Assembly (NCBI GenBank): GCA_008638415.1
Contig: VWVT01000002.1
Location: forward strand, 1-64,000
Source of the DNA: Nocardiopsis sinuspersici
GTDB taxonomy: Bacteria; Actinomycetota; Actinomycetes; Streptosporangiales; Streptosporangiaceae
Direction: 5' to 3'
Length of the DNA stretch: 64,000 bases
Numbering within the stretch: the first letter of the stretch is position 1; every line of letters starts with the position of its first letter. Shown one piece after another: positions 28,701 through 36,434 of the stretch. Under the pieces are notes generated by a model that saw only the letters and a program-made list of their open reading frames with translations, was not told the DNA's origin and made no database searches. Both the position numbers and the translations under genes were made by a program.

Positions 28701-29205
28701 CCCTGACGGCACCCAGTACCAGGCGGGCGACCCCAACGGCGCCCCCGCCGGACAGGGCGCCCCGGGCGGCGCCAGCGGGCTCGGCGGTGTGGGGAACCTG
28801 GGCGGCCAACCCGGAACAGGCTCCGGGGCGGGCGGCATGGGCGGCATGCCGATGATGCCGCCCATGATGGGCGGTATGGGGGGCGGTACGGGCGGCGGCG
28901 CGGGGGACAACAACCGCGACCGGCAGCGCTCCACCTGGCTCTCCGAGGACGAGAAGGTCTGGGGCACCGCGGCCGACGGGCAAAGATCCGCGCTGGGACG
29001 TCCCGTGCCCGGTCAGAACAAGAAGGGAACACCCCGGCATGAGTTCGCCGATGCAGCGTCAGATGGAAGAGGAACTGGCACAGCTTCACAGGACGATGGG
29101 CCGGCTGGCGGACGCAAGCGCAAGCCTGGAGTCGGCAACCGAAGAGGTCGTGGCCAAGAACAGGCTGGTGGGCGCGAAGGTGGACGCGACGGGGGAACTG
29201 GTTGA
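25702..29205 (+). CDS. PPE-like proline-rich tandem-repeat protein, probable ESX substrate
   Basis: 1167 residues, ATG with GGAGGAGG upstream. Residues 1-345 form a lower-GC, aromatic, mostly helical domain (LATMADYETNRLVSDHWNLTRLQETVDNLDNLHKAL region) that resembles the helical heads of PPE/LXG substrates. Then four NPFDDFEFD-like repeats (~362-396), a run of 12 prolines, PPPPNLGLNGP repeats, and long blocks of NPETGLP/DPTTGQVLPIDPVTG repeats (~575-950) encoded by 195- and 258-base tandem DNA repeats. Near the end a Gly/Met-rich stretch precedes STWLSEDEKVWG, a motif seen at the end of PPE-like proteins in actinomycete ESX loci. The frame then runs 167 bases into the next gene, an unusual overlap. 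Likely a cell-wall or surface structural protein; function unknown. Confidence 0.75.
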   Translation: MPEEVPEKQLHEIMNIFANNGGEDYGPMEPVSKVTEPRWVDGGRYHFHEDTKPFVGFEWGDTDRWWSYKDYYTAYMSGYGGYSYSYQTYGIDYAGYDMQDQLWTDENSQQNKFRQQLLNLATMADYETNRLVSDHWNLTRLQETVDNLDNLHKALTPYIGGDEGGSLNKLWKEIDTPDGPMTGSAASAYQYRLKDLAYRLTQIHDKIPDFKKELEKIRPDLKTNTYKLSQSVNNAINTYGGTIKDVLDKWYFNTAAGSERFVEERDQFDIRIVAAGTGEDGNSQGEVRGIVGDDITDSNVNNTLYKMFRDHYKAVYEAANTLHTQMAKDYSDIHTALQSIRPPRPLPTETPGSVGNNGPSNNPFGDFEIDNPFDDIEFDNPFDDFQFDNPFENFEFPPPPPPPPPPPPHLGYNGPGTGDGLGDGGPDLNEVLTPPPPPPNLGLNGPTGNEDPEGLGGPPPTPDLGLNGPTGNGGPEVVGGPGPGMNDPLTPPPAPPNLGLNGPGFDQGTNSGPGPGMNSPLMPPPPPPNLGLNGPGFDQGTNSGPGPGMNGPLMPPPPPPNLGLNGPGSGRGGPGGYNGSLERDPATGLPINPETGQPFPTDPETGLPFNPETGLPINYDPTTGQVLPIDPVTGQPIPGGETGSLLERDPATGLPINPETGQPFPTDPQTGLPFNPETGLPINYDPTTGQVLPIDPVTGQPVGIDPQTGLPTDYGHGSQPPLPPPDLGLNGPGFGPDTEVPINPVTGEPFPTDPQTGLPFNPETGLPINYDPTTGQVLPIDPVTGQPVGIDPQTGLPTDYGHGSQPPLPPPDLGLNGPGFGPDTEVPINPVTGEPYPTDPQTGLPFNPETGLPINYDPTTGQVLPIDPVTGQPVGIDPQTGLPTDYGHGSQPPLPPPDLGLNGPGFGPDTEVPINPVTGEPYVIDPITGQPYPIDPETGAPVTGDFDVPDGPIPDTLPPLQSPEDVGLNYGGLSPGPGPHSSDGLGGAPGSSDRSSLFTAPDGTQYQAGDPNGAPAGQGAPGGASGLGGVGNLGGQPGTGSGAGGMGGMPMMPPMMGGMGGGTGGGAGDNNRDRQRSTWLSEDEKVWGTAADGQRSALGRPVPGQNKKGTPRHEFADAASDGRGTGTASQDDGPAGGRKRKPGVGNRRGRGQEQAGGREGGRDGGTG
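27190..27405 (+). repeat. 96-base in-frame tandem repeat
   Basis: A 96-base unit (32 residues, beginning NLGLNGPGFDQGTNSGPGPGMN) starts at 27190, 27286 and, partially, 27382. The copies differ by single bases. It lies inside the PPE-like gene and keeps frame. Confidence 0.9.
27445..27835 (+). repeat. 195-base in-frame repeat
   Basis: The segment starting ERDPATGLPINPETGQPF occurs at 27445 and again at 27640, a 195-base (65-residue) period. The second copy runs into the 258-base repeat array, so repeat units have recombined with one another. Confidence 0.8.
27690..28466 (+). repeat. 258-base in-frame tandem repeat, about three copies
   Basis: The codon for the Tyr of TDYGHGSQPPLPPPDLGLNG falls at 27841, 28099 and 28357, an exact 258-base (86-residue) period. 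Copies 27841-28098 and 28099-28356 are nearly identical (a TTC/TAC difference in GEPFP/GEPYP); partial copies flank them. The near identity at DNA level points to recent unequal recombination. It is coding, not a CRISPR array. Confidence 0.92.
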
Positions 29206-29434
29206 GCTGAAGTTCCACACCCAGGCCTACCGGGACATGGCCCCCACCGAGCTGGCCGCCGCCATCACGGAGGTGGTCAACAAGGCACGGAGCCGGATGG
29301 CCGAGCGCGTCGCGGAGGCCTACGGCCCCTTCCTCCCCGAGGTGGCCGGCGCGGAGGAGGTCATGAACGGCGACCTCGACCCGCTCAAGCTGCTCGACCG
29401 GTTGGGCATCCCCTCCGACGACCCGGGGCAGTAG
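29039..29434 (+). CDS. YbaB/EbfC-family protein, EspL-like
   Basis: 131 residues, ATG at 29039 with AAGGGA upstream. N-terminal coiled-coil helix (MQRQMEEELAQLHRTMGRLADASASLES), a three-strand sheet (TEEVVAKNRLVGAKVDATGELVELKFHTQAYRDM) and a C-terminal helical region (TELAAAITEVVNKARSRM) are the YbaB/EbfC fold. YbaB proteins bind DNA, but relatives such as EspL sit inside mycobacterial ESX-1 loci and assist substrate stability or regulation. Its location between the PPE-like gene and a WXG100-like gene favours the ESX role. It begins 167 bases before the previous frame ends. Confidence 0.82.
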   Translation: MSSPMQRQMEEELAQLHRTMGRLADASASLESATEEVVAKNRLVGAKVDATGELVELKFHTQAYRDMAPTELAAAITEVVNKARSRMAERVAEAYGPFLPEVAGAEEVMNGDLDPLKLLDRLGIPSDDPGQ

Positions 29435-29475
29435 GCACCCCCACGACACCCACGGCCGAGGAGCAGGAGACGACC

Positions 29476-29838
29476 ATGACGGACGGCGACGGCGGCCTCT
29501 TCGCCGACCCCGAGGGCCTGGCCAGGGACGGCTGGAAGATCCACGACACCGCCGAGTACACCTACGAACTCCGGCAGTGGCTGGACAACGAGCTGGCCTC
29601 CCTGGGCGACATCTGGGGCAGCGGCGACGAGTTCGCCAACGACATGGACAAGTCCCTGGGGGTCCTCAGGACCTCCATCAGCGAGTACATCGACTTCCTG
29701 GTCACCGCCCAGAAGGACCTGGCGGACCACACCGTGCAGATGGGCGGGAACTACGGACGCGCGGAGGGCGTGAACGAGGACATCGCCTCGGGCATCGACC
29801 CGGCGAACGGGTCCCGTCCCGGCGGAGGACGCCGGTGA
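29476..29838 (+). CDS. WXG100-like protein with WGSG turn and YxxxE signal
   Basis: 120 residues, ATG with GAGGAGCAGGAG upstream. Two helices flank IWGSGDEFA (W47-G48-S49-G50), an extended WXG turn, and the second helix is followed by YGRAE (93-97), matching the YxxxD/E export signal. The C-terminal tail is Gly/Arg-rich. Likely an ESX substrate or a partner for the PPE-like or acidic protein. EspC-like proteins are of similar size; the exact subfamily is open. Confidence 0.75.
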   Translation: MTDGDGGLFADPEGLARDGWKIHDTAEYTYELRQWLDNELASLGDIWGSGDEFANDMDKSLGVLRTSISEYIDFLVTAQKDLADHTVQMGGNYGRAEGVNEDIASGIDPANGSRPGGGRR

Positions 29839-29904
29839 TCCCCGCCCCCACCTCTTCGGACGGCCGCTCCCGCGGCCGTCCGGCCCTCCCGAGAAGGAGT
29901 CCCG

Positions 29905-31575
29905 ATGTCTGAGAACGCGCAGGCGCGCGGCACGGCCGACGACCGCCCCGCACCGGCGGCCGAGTTCCGGTCGGTGCTCTCCGGCGGAGTGGGCGGCGCC
30001 GCCTCCGGCGAACCCGCGGGCTCTCCGGTACACGACCCGCCCGCTCCCCCTGCCGGGACCGCCGAGGGAGCACAGGAGGCCACGGCCGTTCCCCGGATCA
30101 CGGGTGCCCTGAGCGAGCCCTCCGCGACGCGGGGCCGGGAGGAGGCCCTGGACCGCCCGGGCAGGCCCGTCCTGGCGGGCGCCGCCATCGCGGGCCTGCT
30201 GATGGTCGCCGCACCCTTCGCCATGACGGCGGGGGTGCCCGGGGTGACCCTGGAGTCGACCCCGCTCGCCTCGGGTGCGGGCGGTGCCGGCGGCCAGGCT
30301 CCCGGCACCGCCGAGGCGGACGGCTCTGGCGGCGGTGGGTCCGGGGGCGCCGCGGCACAGGCGGACGCGGGCACCGCGCCCCAGCAGGGCTCCGCGCCCC
30401 AGGAGACCGGCTACATCCCCGAGGTGGTCGGGGACGGGTCCACGGCCCCGACGATGCCCGACCCGGGCACCGGCGTCACGGGCGGTACGGGCGGGGAGGA
30501 CCCGGTGGAGGCCGCCCCCGCCGTGCGGGAGGGGTCCGAGGAGGCGTCGGCGCCCGCGGGCGAGTCCACAGCCGAGGAGTCCGGTGCCGAGGCCGCGGTG
30601 TCCGGAGAGGGCATCGGGGAGGGAACCCCCGCCGACGGCGCCGAGGACGGGGCCGCTGCCGGGGACGGAGGCGGTGAAGCCGACGTGCCCTCCGGCGGGG
30701 ACGGAACCGCCGCCGAGGCGTCGGCGGACGGGAACGGCGCGAACGCGCCCGCCGCGGACGCCGAGGCCGCCGGATCGGGGGGCGGCGGCGAGGAGGGGAC
30801 CGGAGCGAACCGGGAGGGCGGCGACACGGCGGCCCAGGAGCAGGACACCGCTCCGGCCGACACCGCGGGGGACGGCTCCGGCGGTGCGGCCGACACGGGC
30901 GCCGAGGGCGTCCCGGGCACCTCCTCCGAAGGACAGGCCGCCGAGCCCCGGATGGCCGAGGGCCAGCACGGGGCGGACCCGCAGCCCCCCTCCGAGGGAG
31001 GCGGCTCCGTCCTGGAGGACGCGGTCGCGACGACGGGGGCCTCCGAGGCCGAGCCCTTCCTCGCCGTCGCGGGACCCGGTTGCCAGGCCTCCCCCGGCGC
31101 CTCCTACACGAACGCGGGGCGCTGGGACAGCGCGGAGGGCACCTCCAGCTGGGCCACCCGGCCCGGCGGATACGCGCAGGAGGGCTGCGACGGCGGTTAC
31201 GAGGCCCTTCCCGTCTCGGGCGACCCGGAGCGGGGCGACGGCCAGTACGCCGCGTGGACGTTCACCCCAGGGGAGGCGGGAGTCGTGTGCGAGCTCTACG
31301 TCCACGTGCCCGACGACGAGAGCCCGCTGTGGGTCTCCCCCGGCGAGGCCCGCTACCAGCTCTTCTCCGGCCCCGCGGCCGAGGGGTCGGCCGTGGCGGT
31401 CTTCGGGTTCGACCAGGCACGGATCCGGGGCGGCTGGGTCCAGGTGACCGGGTTCACCTCCCCCACGGAGGAGTTCACCGTCCAACTCACCAACGCGGGG
31501 GCCGACGCCCTCGCGGACCGGGAGCACACCAGCGCGCACGTGGCCGCCTCGGCCGTGCGCGCGTCCTGTTCCTGA
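29905..31575 (+). CDS. Single-pass membrane protein with disordered stalk and C-terminal beta domain
   Basis: 556 residues, ATG preceded by GAGAAGGAG. The cytoplasmic start (~1-87) contains EFRSVLSGG, echoing the DFRAALSG of the acidic protein in this locus. One membrane helix at ~88-108 (PVLAGAAIAGLLMVAAPFAM) is followed by a ~260-residue Gly/Ala/Glu/Pro disordered stalk and a compact C-terminal domain (~390-556) rich in Trp, Tyr and Gly with five cysteines (GPGCQASPGASY, QEGCDGGY, VVCELYVHVP, final RASCS). The domain's strand pattern (GQYAAWTFTPGEAGVVCELYVHVPDD, WVQVTGF) recalls golvesin/carbohydrate-binding sandwiches, so it may bind envelope sugar. Function unknown; operon position suggests part of the ESX surface apparatus. 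Confidence 0.65.
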   Translation: MSENAQARGTADDRPAPAAEFRSVLSGGVGGAASGEPAGSPVHDPPAPPAGTAEGAQEATAVPRITGALSEPSATRGREEALDRPGRPVLAGAAIAGLLMVAAPFAMTAGVPGVTLESTPLASGAGGAGGQAPGTAEADGSGGGGSGGAAAQADAGTAPQQGSAPQETGYIPEVVGDGSTAPTMPDPGTGVTGGTGGEDPVEAAPAVREGSEEASAPAGESTAEESGAEAAVSGEGIGEGTPADGAEDGAAAGDGGGEADVPSGGDGTAAEASADGNGANAPAADAEAAGSGGGGEEGTGANREGGDTAAQEQDTAPADTAGDGSGGAADTGAEGVPGTSSEGQAAEPRMAEGQHGADPQPPSEGGGSVLEDAVATTGASEAEPFLAVAGPGCQASPGASYTNAGRWDSAEGTSSWATRPGGYAQEGCDGGYEALPVSGDPERGDGQYAAWTFTPGEAGVVCELYVHVPDDESPLWVSPGEARYQLFSGPAAEGSAVAVFGFDQARIRGGWVQVTGFTSPTEEFTVQLTNAGADALADREHTSAHVAASAVRASCS

Positions 31576-31641
31576 CCACCACCGGCGGGGCGGTCCCGCG
31601 CCGCCCCGCCGCCGCTCCTCCCCCGACTTAGGAAGACACCG

Positions 31642-34600
31642 ATGACCAGGCAGCTCCTCACCGTCGACGCCGACGCGCAGGACGGGCACGCGACGATCAC
31701 CGAGGCGGTCGAGGCCGCCGGCAGCGGCGCCCTCATCACCATCGCCCCCGGCCGCTACGAGGAGAGCCTCGTACTGCGCGACGTGGTCACCCTGATGGCC
31801 CGCGACGGCCTCGGCAGCGTGGAGATCACCACCGGCACCGGCAGCGCCGTGGTCTCGGCCGCCGAGGCGGTCAAGCTCTCCGGCCTGGTCCTGCGTGGAC
31901 GCCACGCCGACTACCCGGCCGTGGACATCCCCGTCGGGCAGTTGGAGATGGCCGACTGCGAGGTGGAGGGGGCGTCCTGGACCGCGGTGTCGGTGCGGGG
32001 CGGCGGCGCGCTCGCCATGCGCGACAGCCGCGTCACCTGCTCCGCGGGGGCGGGCGTGGTGATCACCTCCTCGGGGCCGAGCGTCATCGAGGACTGCGTG
32101 GTCGAGGAGGTCGAGACCAGCGCCGTGGTGATCGGCGAACAGGCGCGTCCCACGCTCCGCTCCTGCGTCCTGCGGGACGCCGGGGGCAACGGCGTGTTCG
32201 CCAGCGGACAGGCCGGGGGCACGGTCCGGGACTGCGAGATCTCGGGGACCAGGAAGCCCGCGGTGGCCCTGGAGGAGGGTGCGGCCACCTCGCTGTCGGG
32301 CGTGCGCGTACACGGCACCGAGGGCGACGGGCTGTCGGTGTCCAGCCGTTCCCGTCCGGTCGTGGAGGACTGCGTGTTCGAGGACGTGGGCGGGCGCGGT
32401 GTCGTCGTGCACAACGGGTCCGACCCGCAGGTGGCGCGGGTGCGCGTGGTGCGTTCCAAGGACGTGGCCGTCCACCTGACGGGACGTGCGCGCGGCACCT
32501 TCACCGACTGCGAGGTTGCGGAGTCGGGCGGCGACGCCGTGTACGCCGGGGAACGCGCCTCCACCGCCTTCCTCGGCCTGGTCGTGCGCGGCGGCCAGGG
32601 ACTGAACCTGGGCGGCGACAGCGCCGTGGAGTTCGACCGCGGACTGATCAGCGACACCGCCGGTCCCGGTGTGGTGGTCGAGGAGTGCGCCCCCTTCCTG
32701 CGCGGGACGGCGATCAACGACACCCGGGGGCAGGGCGTGGTGTTCGGCAGGGGCGGACGCGGACGCCTGGAGGACGTGACGCTGAACCGCAGCGGCAAGA
32801 GCGCCGTGTCCGTGGACGAGGGGGCGCGTCCGCTGCTGACCGGCGTGCGGATCGCCGGGAGCCGCGACGCCGGCATCGCGGTCGGCTCGGGCGGGTCCGC
32901 GGACGTGCGTGACTGCGACGTCTCGGAGTGCACGGGCGACGGTATCGCCGTGCGGGCCGGGGGCTGGGCGACGGTGCTGCGCACACGCGTGTACAACGGC
33001 CGCCGCAACGGCGTGCTGGTGGCGGCGAGGGCGAGCGCCACGCTGCGGCGGTGCGAGGTGTTCGGCAACGGGGCCGACGGCATCCTGGTGCACTCCGCCG
33101 AGGACGTGGCGGTGGAGGACTGCTCGGTGCGCTCCAACGGCCGATCCGGACTGCGCCAGACCGTGGCCAGTGAGAGGGTGCGCACCGACGAGCTGCTCAG
33201 CCACGGCAACGGGGCCCCCGACGCGTTCGGCGCCGAGGCGGGTGCTCCCGTCCCGATGCCGGAGGTCCCCGTCTCCGAGGAGGGGGGCGAGGACGTCGAA
33301 AAGGTCGGCCCGCTGCTGGAGCTGGACGCGCTGGTGGGCCTGGCCGGGGTCAAGCACGAGGTCAGGACGCTCGTCACCCGCAACCAGATGGCCCAGCGCA
33401 GGGCGGAGATGGGCCTGCCCACACCGCCCATGAGCCGCCACCTGGTCTTCGGCGGCGCGCCCGGCACCGGCAAGACCACCGTGGCACGGCTGTACGGGCA
33501 GATCCTCGCCGAACTGGACGTGCTGCGCTACGGGCACGTGGTGGAGGTGGCCCGCGCCGACCTGGTCTCGCAGTACGTGGGCGGCACGGCGATCAAGACC
33601 ACCGAGGTGTTCGAGCGCGCCAAGGGCGGTGTGCTGTTCATCGACGAGGCCTACACGCTGGCGGGCGGCGGCGAGGGCGGCAGCGGCCCCGACTTCGGCC
33701 GGGAGGCCGTCGACACCCTGGTCAAGCTCATGGAGGACCACCGCGACGAGGTCGTGGTGATCGTCGCCGGCTACACCGACGAGATGCAGCGCTTCCTGGA
33801 CACCAACCCCGGACTCGCCTCCCGGTTCAGCCGGACCATCGAGTTCGCCAACTACGCGCCGGAGGAGCTGGCGGAGATCGTGCGCAGGATGTGCGGCTCG
33901 CACAGCTACCGGATGGCGGACGAGACCGAGGAGGCGCTGCTCTCCTACTTCGAGCGGGTGCCCAAGGGCCCGGCGTTCGGCAACGGCCGTGAGGCCCGCA
34001 AGGTGTTCGAGGAGATGATCGACCGCCAGGCGTTCCGGCTGGGCGGGACGATCCCCGACAGCCCGGACTCGCTCACCCTCCTGCTGCCCGAGGACCTCGG
34101 GCAGGCGGCCGGGGAGGAGGAGCCCGGCGGCACGGCGGAGGGGATCGCGGCCCTGCGCGGGGAGCTGGACGCCATGGTGGGCCTGGCGAGCGTCAAGGAG
34201 ACCGTCAACGACCTGGCCAACCTGCTGCTGATGTCGCAGCAGCGGCGCGCCATGGGGCTCCCGGTGGCGCCGATGAGCCACCACCTGGTGTTCGCCGGTC
34301 CCCCCGGCACCGGCAAGACGACCGTGGCCCGCCTGTACGGCAAGCTCCTGCACGCGCTCGGGGTGCTGCGCGGCGACCACGTGGTGGAGGCGGCCCGATC
34401 GGACCTGGTGGGGCGCTACGTCGGGCACACCGCCCAACTGACCGCCGAGGTGTTCGAGCGCGCCAGGGGCGGCGTGCTGTTCGTCGACGAGGCCTACACG
34501 CTCGCGCCGCGCGGGTCGGGCAACGACTTCGGCCAGGAGGCCATCGACACCCTGGTCAAGCTCATGGAGGACCACCGCGACGAGGTCGTGGTGATCGTCG

Positions 34601-34947
34601 CCGGCTACACCCACGAGATGCGGCGCTTCCTCGACTCCAACCCGGGCCTGGCCTCGCGGTTCAACCACCAGGTGGAGTTCCCGGACTACGGCGACGACGA
34701 GCTGGTCACCATCGTCGGGCGGATGGCGGCGGGCTCGGGGTACACCTGCGGCGAGCCGACGACGGCGGCCCTGCGGGAGCACTTCGCGGGAGTGCCGCGC
34801 GAGGCGGGCTTCGGCAACGCCCGCTACGCGCGCCAGGTGCTGGAGCGGATGATCACCCGCCAGGCGGGCCGTCTGGTCAACGACGTCCGAAGCGCCACAC
34901 GGGAGGACTTCACCGCGCTGCTCCCCGAGGACGTCCCGCCCCACTGA
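31642..34947 (+). CDS. Beta-helix plus tandem CbbX/EccA-type AAA+ ATPase
   Basis: 1101 residues, ATG with AGGAAG upstream. Residues ~1-520 are a right-handed parallel beta-helix: at least 18 turns of ~23 residues of the type VRDCEISGTRKPAVALEEGA, with recurring 'xxDCxVxxxxxxGV' steps. Two AAA+ domains follow: Walker A GAPGTGKTTVA (~604) with LFIDEAYTLA, and Walker A GPPGTGKTTVA (~886) with LFVDEAYTLA; both keep the VIVAGYT and NPGLASRF sensor segments of the CbbX/EccA clade. EccA in mycobacteria is a cytosolic AAA+ protein with a TPR-like N-terminal domain that handles ESX substrates. Here the partner-binding part is a beta-helix and the AAA module is doubled. It closes the ESX operon and probably replaces EccA. 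Confidence 0.88.
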   Translation: MTRQLLTVDADAQDGHATITEAVEAAGSGALITIAPGRYEESLVLRDVVTLMARDGLGSVEITTGTGSAVVSAAEAVKLSGLVLRGRHADYPAVDIPVGQLEMADCEVEGASWTAVSVRGGGALAMRDSRVTCSAGAGVVITSSGPSVIEDCVVEEVETSAVVIGEQARPTLRSCVLRDAGGNGVFASGQAGGTVRDCEISGTRKPAVALEEGAATSLSGVRVHGTEGDGLSVSSRSRPVVEDCVFEDVGGRGVVVHNGSDPQVARVRVVRSKDVAVHLTGRARGTFTDCEVAESGGDAVYAGERASTAFLGLVVRGGQGLNLGGDSAVEFDRGLISDTAGPGVVVEECAPFLRGTAINDTRGQGVVFGRGGRGRLEDVTLNRSGKSAVSVDEGARPLLTGVRIAGSRDAGIAVGSGGSADVRDCDVSECTGDGIAVRAGGWATVLRTRVYNGRRNGVLVAARASATLRRCEVFGNGADGILVHSAEDVAVEDCSVRSNGRSGLRQTVASERVRTDELLSHGNGAPDAFGAEAGAPVPMPEVPVSEEGGEDVEKVGPLLELDALVGLAGVKHEVRTLVTRNQMAQRRAEMGLPTPPMSRHLVFGGAPGTGKTTVARLYGQILAELDVLRYGHVVEVARADLVSQYVGGTAIKTTEVFERAKGGVLFIDEAYTLAGGGEGGSGPDFGREAVDTLVKLMEDHRDEVVVIVAGYTDEMQRFLDTNPGLASRFSRTIEFANYAPEELAEIVRRMCGSHSYRMADETEEALLSYFERVPKGPAFGNGREARKVFEEMIDRQAFRLGGTIPDSPDSLTLLLPEDLGQAAGEEEPGGTAEGIAALRGELDAMVGLASVKETVNDLANLLLMSQQRRAMGLPVAPMSHHLVFAGPPGTGKTTVARLYGKLLHALGVLRGDHVVEAARSDLVGRYVGHTAQLTAEVFERARGGVLFVDEAYTLAPRGSGNDFGQEAIDTLVKLMEDHRDEVVVIVAGYTHEMRRFLDSNPGLASRFNHQVEFPDYGDDELVTIVGRMAAGSGYTCGEPTTAALREHFAGVPREAGFGNARYARQVLERMITRQAGRLVNDVRSATREDFTALLPEDVPPH

Positions 34948-35080
34948 CCCGGGCGACCGGACGGACACCGTTCCCCGGCCGCGGCCACCCACGTGCTGAC
35001 CTGCGCGTCCTCCCACGGTATGCCGCGGCGCCCGGCAAGGATGGGGAGCACGCACTACGACCTCACTGCGGGAGGGTGGG

Positions 35081-36286
35081 ATGGGCGCGGGCGAGGCCGC
35101 CGCGGACCGGGCCGGGACGCTGTGGCGTGCGATGCGGGGGCGGGATCCGGGCGAGGAGCACCGGGCGGCGACGCCGTTGGAGCTGTTCTTCGACCTGACG
35201 TTCGTGGTGGCGGTCGCCCAGGCCTCGGTCCAGCTCCACCACGCCCTGGCCGAGGGCCACTCCGGCACCGGGCTGGCGGGGTACGCGGCGGTGTTCTTCG
35301 CGATCTGGTGGGCGTGGATGAACTTCACCTGGTTCGCCTCCGCCTACGACACCGACGACGTGCCCTACCGCCTGCTGACCCTGGTGCAGATGGCCGGCGT
35401 CCTCGTGCTGGCCGCCGGAGTGCCCGCCGCGTTCCAGCAGGGTGACTTCTCCGTCGTCGTGGTCGGCTACGTCGTCATGCGCGTCGCGATGGTCACCCAG
35501 TGGCTCCGGGCCGCCGCGGAACACCCCGAGGGCCGCGTGAGCGCACTGTGGTACGCCGCGGGCATCACCGTGGTGCAGGTCGGGTGGATCGCCCGCCTCT
35601 GGGCCCCGGGTGTGTGGGCCCCGGTCACCTTCGTGGCGCTGGTGGCGGCGGAACTCGCCGTCCCGGCGTGGGCCGAGTACCGCGGGGGCTCCACCCACTG
35701 GCATCCCGGGCACATCGCCGAGCGCTACGGACTGTTCACGATCATCGTGCTCGGCGAGGTGGTCCTCGCCACGCTCGCGGCCTTCCGGTCCGCGATGGCC
35801 GACCACGGCCTGTCCGCGACCGTGCTGATGATCGCCCTCGGCGGCCTGCTGCTGGTCTTCGGCCTGTGGTGGACGTACTTCACCGGCGACGACGCCGGCC
35901 TGCCCACCCTGCGCACCGCCCTGGCGTGGGGATACGGCCACTACGCCGTCTTCGCCTCCCTGGCCGCGCTCGGCGCCGGCCTGGGAGCGGTCCTGGACAC
36001 CGTCGAGCACCACGCGCACCTGTCCGGCCAGGCGGCCGGACTGGTCGTGGCCGTACCCGTGGCGGTCGTGCTGCTCCTCCTGGGCCTCCTGCACCGGATG
36101 ACCGGCACCGGCGCCGTGGGGCACGGGCTCCTGGTGGCGGCCGGTGCGCTCGTGGTCCTGGCCCTGGGCCTCTCCTCGCCCGTACTGGGCGTGGGAGGCG
36201 CCGTACTGGGCATGGGCCTGGCCGTCGCCGCGACCCTGGCCGCCAACGTCGTGGTCCTTCGCCGCCGCACGGGCGGAGCGGGCTGA
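35081..36286 (+). CDS. Low-temperature requirement A (LtrA) family membrane protein
   Basis: 401 residues with about ten hydrophobic helices. The family hallmark TPLELFFDLTFVVAVAQ occurs at ~31-47, and WWAWMNFTWFASAYDTDD and HWHPGHIAERYGLFTIIVLGE-like segments follow. ATG start preceded by GGAGGGTGGG. LtrA was named from a cold-sensitive Listeria mutant; the biochemical role of the family is not settled. It is separated from the ESX operon by 133 bases and ends at a strong hairpin, so it is a single-gene unit. Confidence 0.88.
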   Translation: MGAGEAAADRAGTLWRAMRGRDPGEEHRAATPLELFFDLTFVVAVAQASVQLHHALAEGHSGTGLAGYAAVFFAIWWAWMNFTWFASAYDTDDVPYRLLTLVQMAGVLVLAAGVPAAFQQGDFSVVVVGYVVMRVAMVTQWLRAAAEHPEGRVSALWYAAGITVVQVGWIARLWAPGVWAPVTFVALVAAELAVPAWAEYRGGSTHWHPGHIAERYGLFTIIVLGEVVLATLAAFRSAMADHGLSATVLMIALGGLLLVFGLWWTYFTGDDAGLPTLRTALAWGYGHYAVFASLAALGAGLGAVLDTVEHHAHLSGQAAGLVVAVPVAVVLLLLGLLHRMTGTGAVGHGLLVAAGALVVLALGLSSPVLGVGGAVLGMGLAVAATLAANVVVLRRRTGGAG

Positions 36287-36289
36287 GCC

Positions 36290-36319
36290 GGCGCCGCGCC
36301 CCGAACGGGCCGCGGCGCC
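36290..36319 (+). terminator. Hairpin after ltrA-like gene
   Basis: GGCGCCGCG (36290-36298) pairs with CGCGGCGCC (36311-36319), with CCC/GGG extending the stem inside. No T-run follows, which is common for actinomycete terminators. Confidence 0.6.
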
Positions 36320-36361
36320 TGGTGCGAGGACCCGGCCCGGCCGAACTCCGGAGCGTGGGGG

Positions 36362-36390
36362 TTGTCACAGGGGCGAGTGTTTCCTAGCAT
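36362..36390 (+). promoter_or_regulatory. Probable promoter of the alpha-xyloside operon
   Basis: TTGTCA (36362-36367) and TAGCAT (36385-36390) are spaced by 17 bases and resemble sigma-70-type boxes. The first palindromic operator starts seven bases after the -10 box, where a bound repressor would block initiation. Confidence 0.5.
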
Positions 36391-36396
36391 GGCGGG

Positions 36397-36422
36397 CATC
36401 CGTCGAATCGATTCGACGGATG
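36397..36422. promoter_or_regulatory. 26-base perfect palindrome, operator candidate 1
   Basis: Half-site CATCCGTCGAATC followed by its exact reverse complement; centre TCGA inside AATCGATT. Perfect symmetry and position at the transcription start of a sugar-import operon suit a LacI/GntR-type repressor. Confidence 0.75.
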
Positions 36423-36434
36423 TGCGCGCCGGTT

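Noticed and set aside
29320..35328. 2002-codon minus-strand open frame opposite the ESX operon end
   Set aside because: Covers four well-supported plus-strand genes; the translation is low-complexity and has no recognisable domain.
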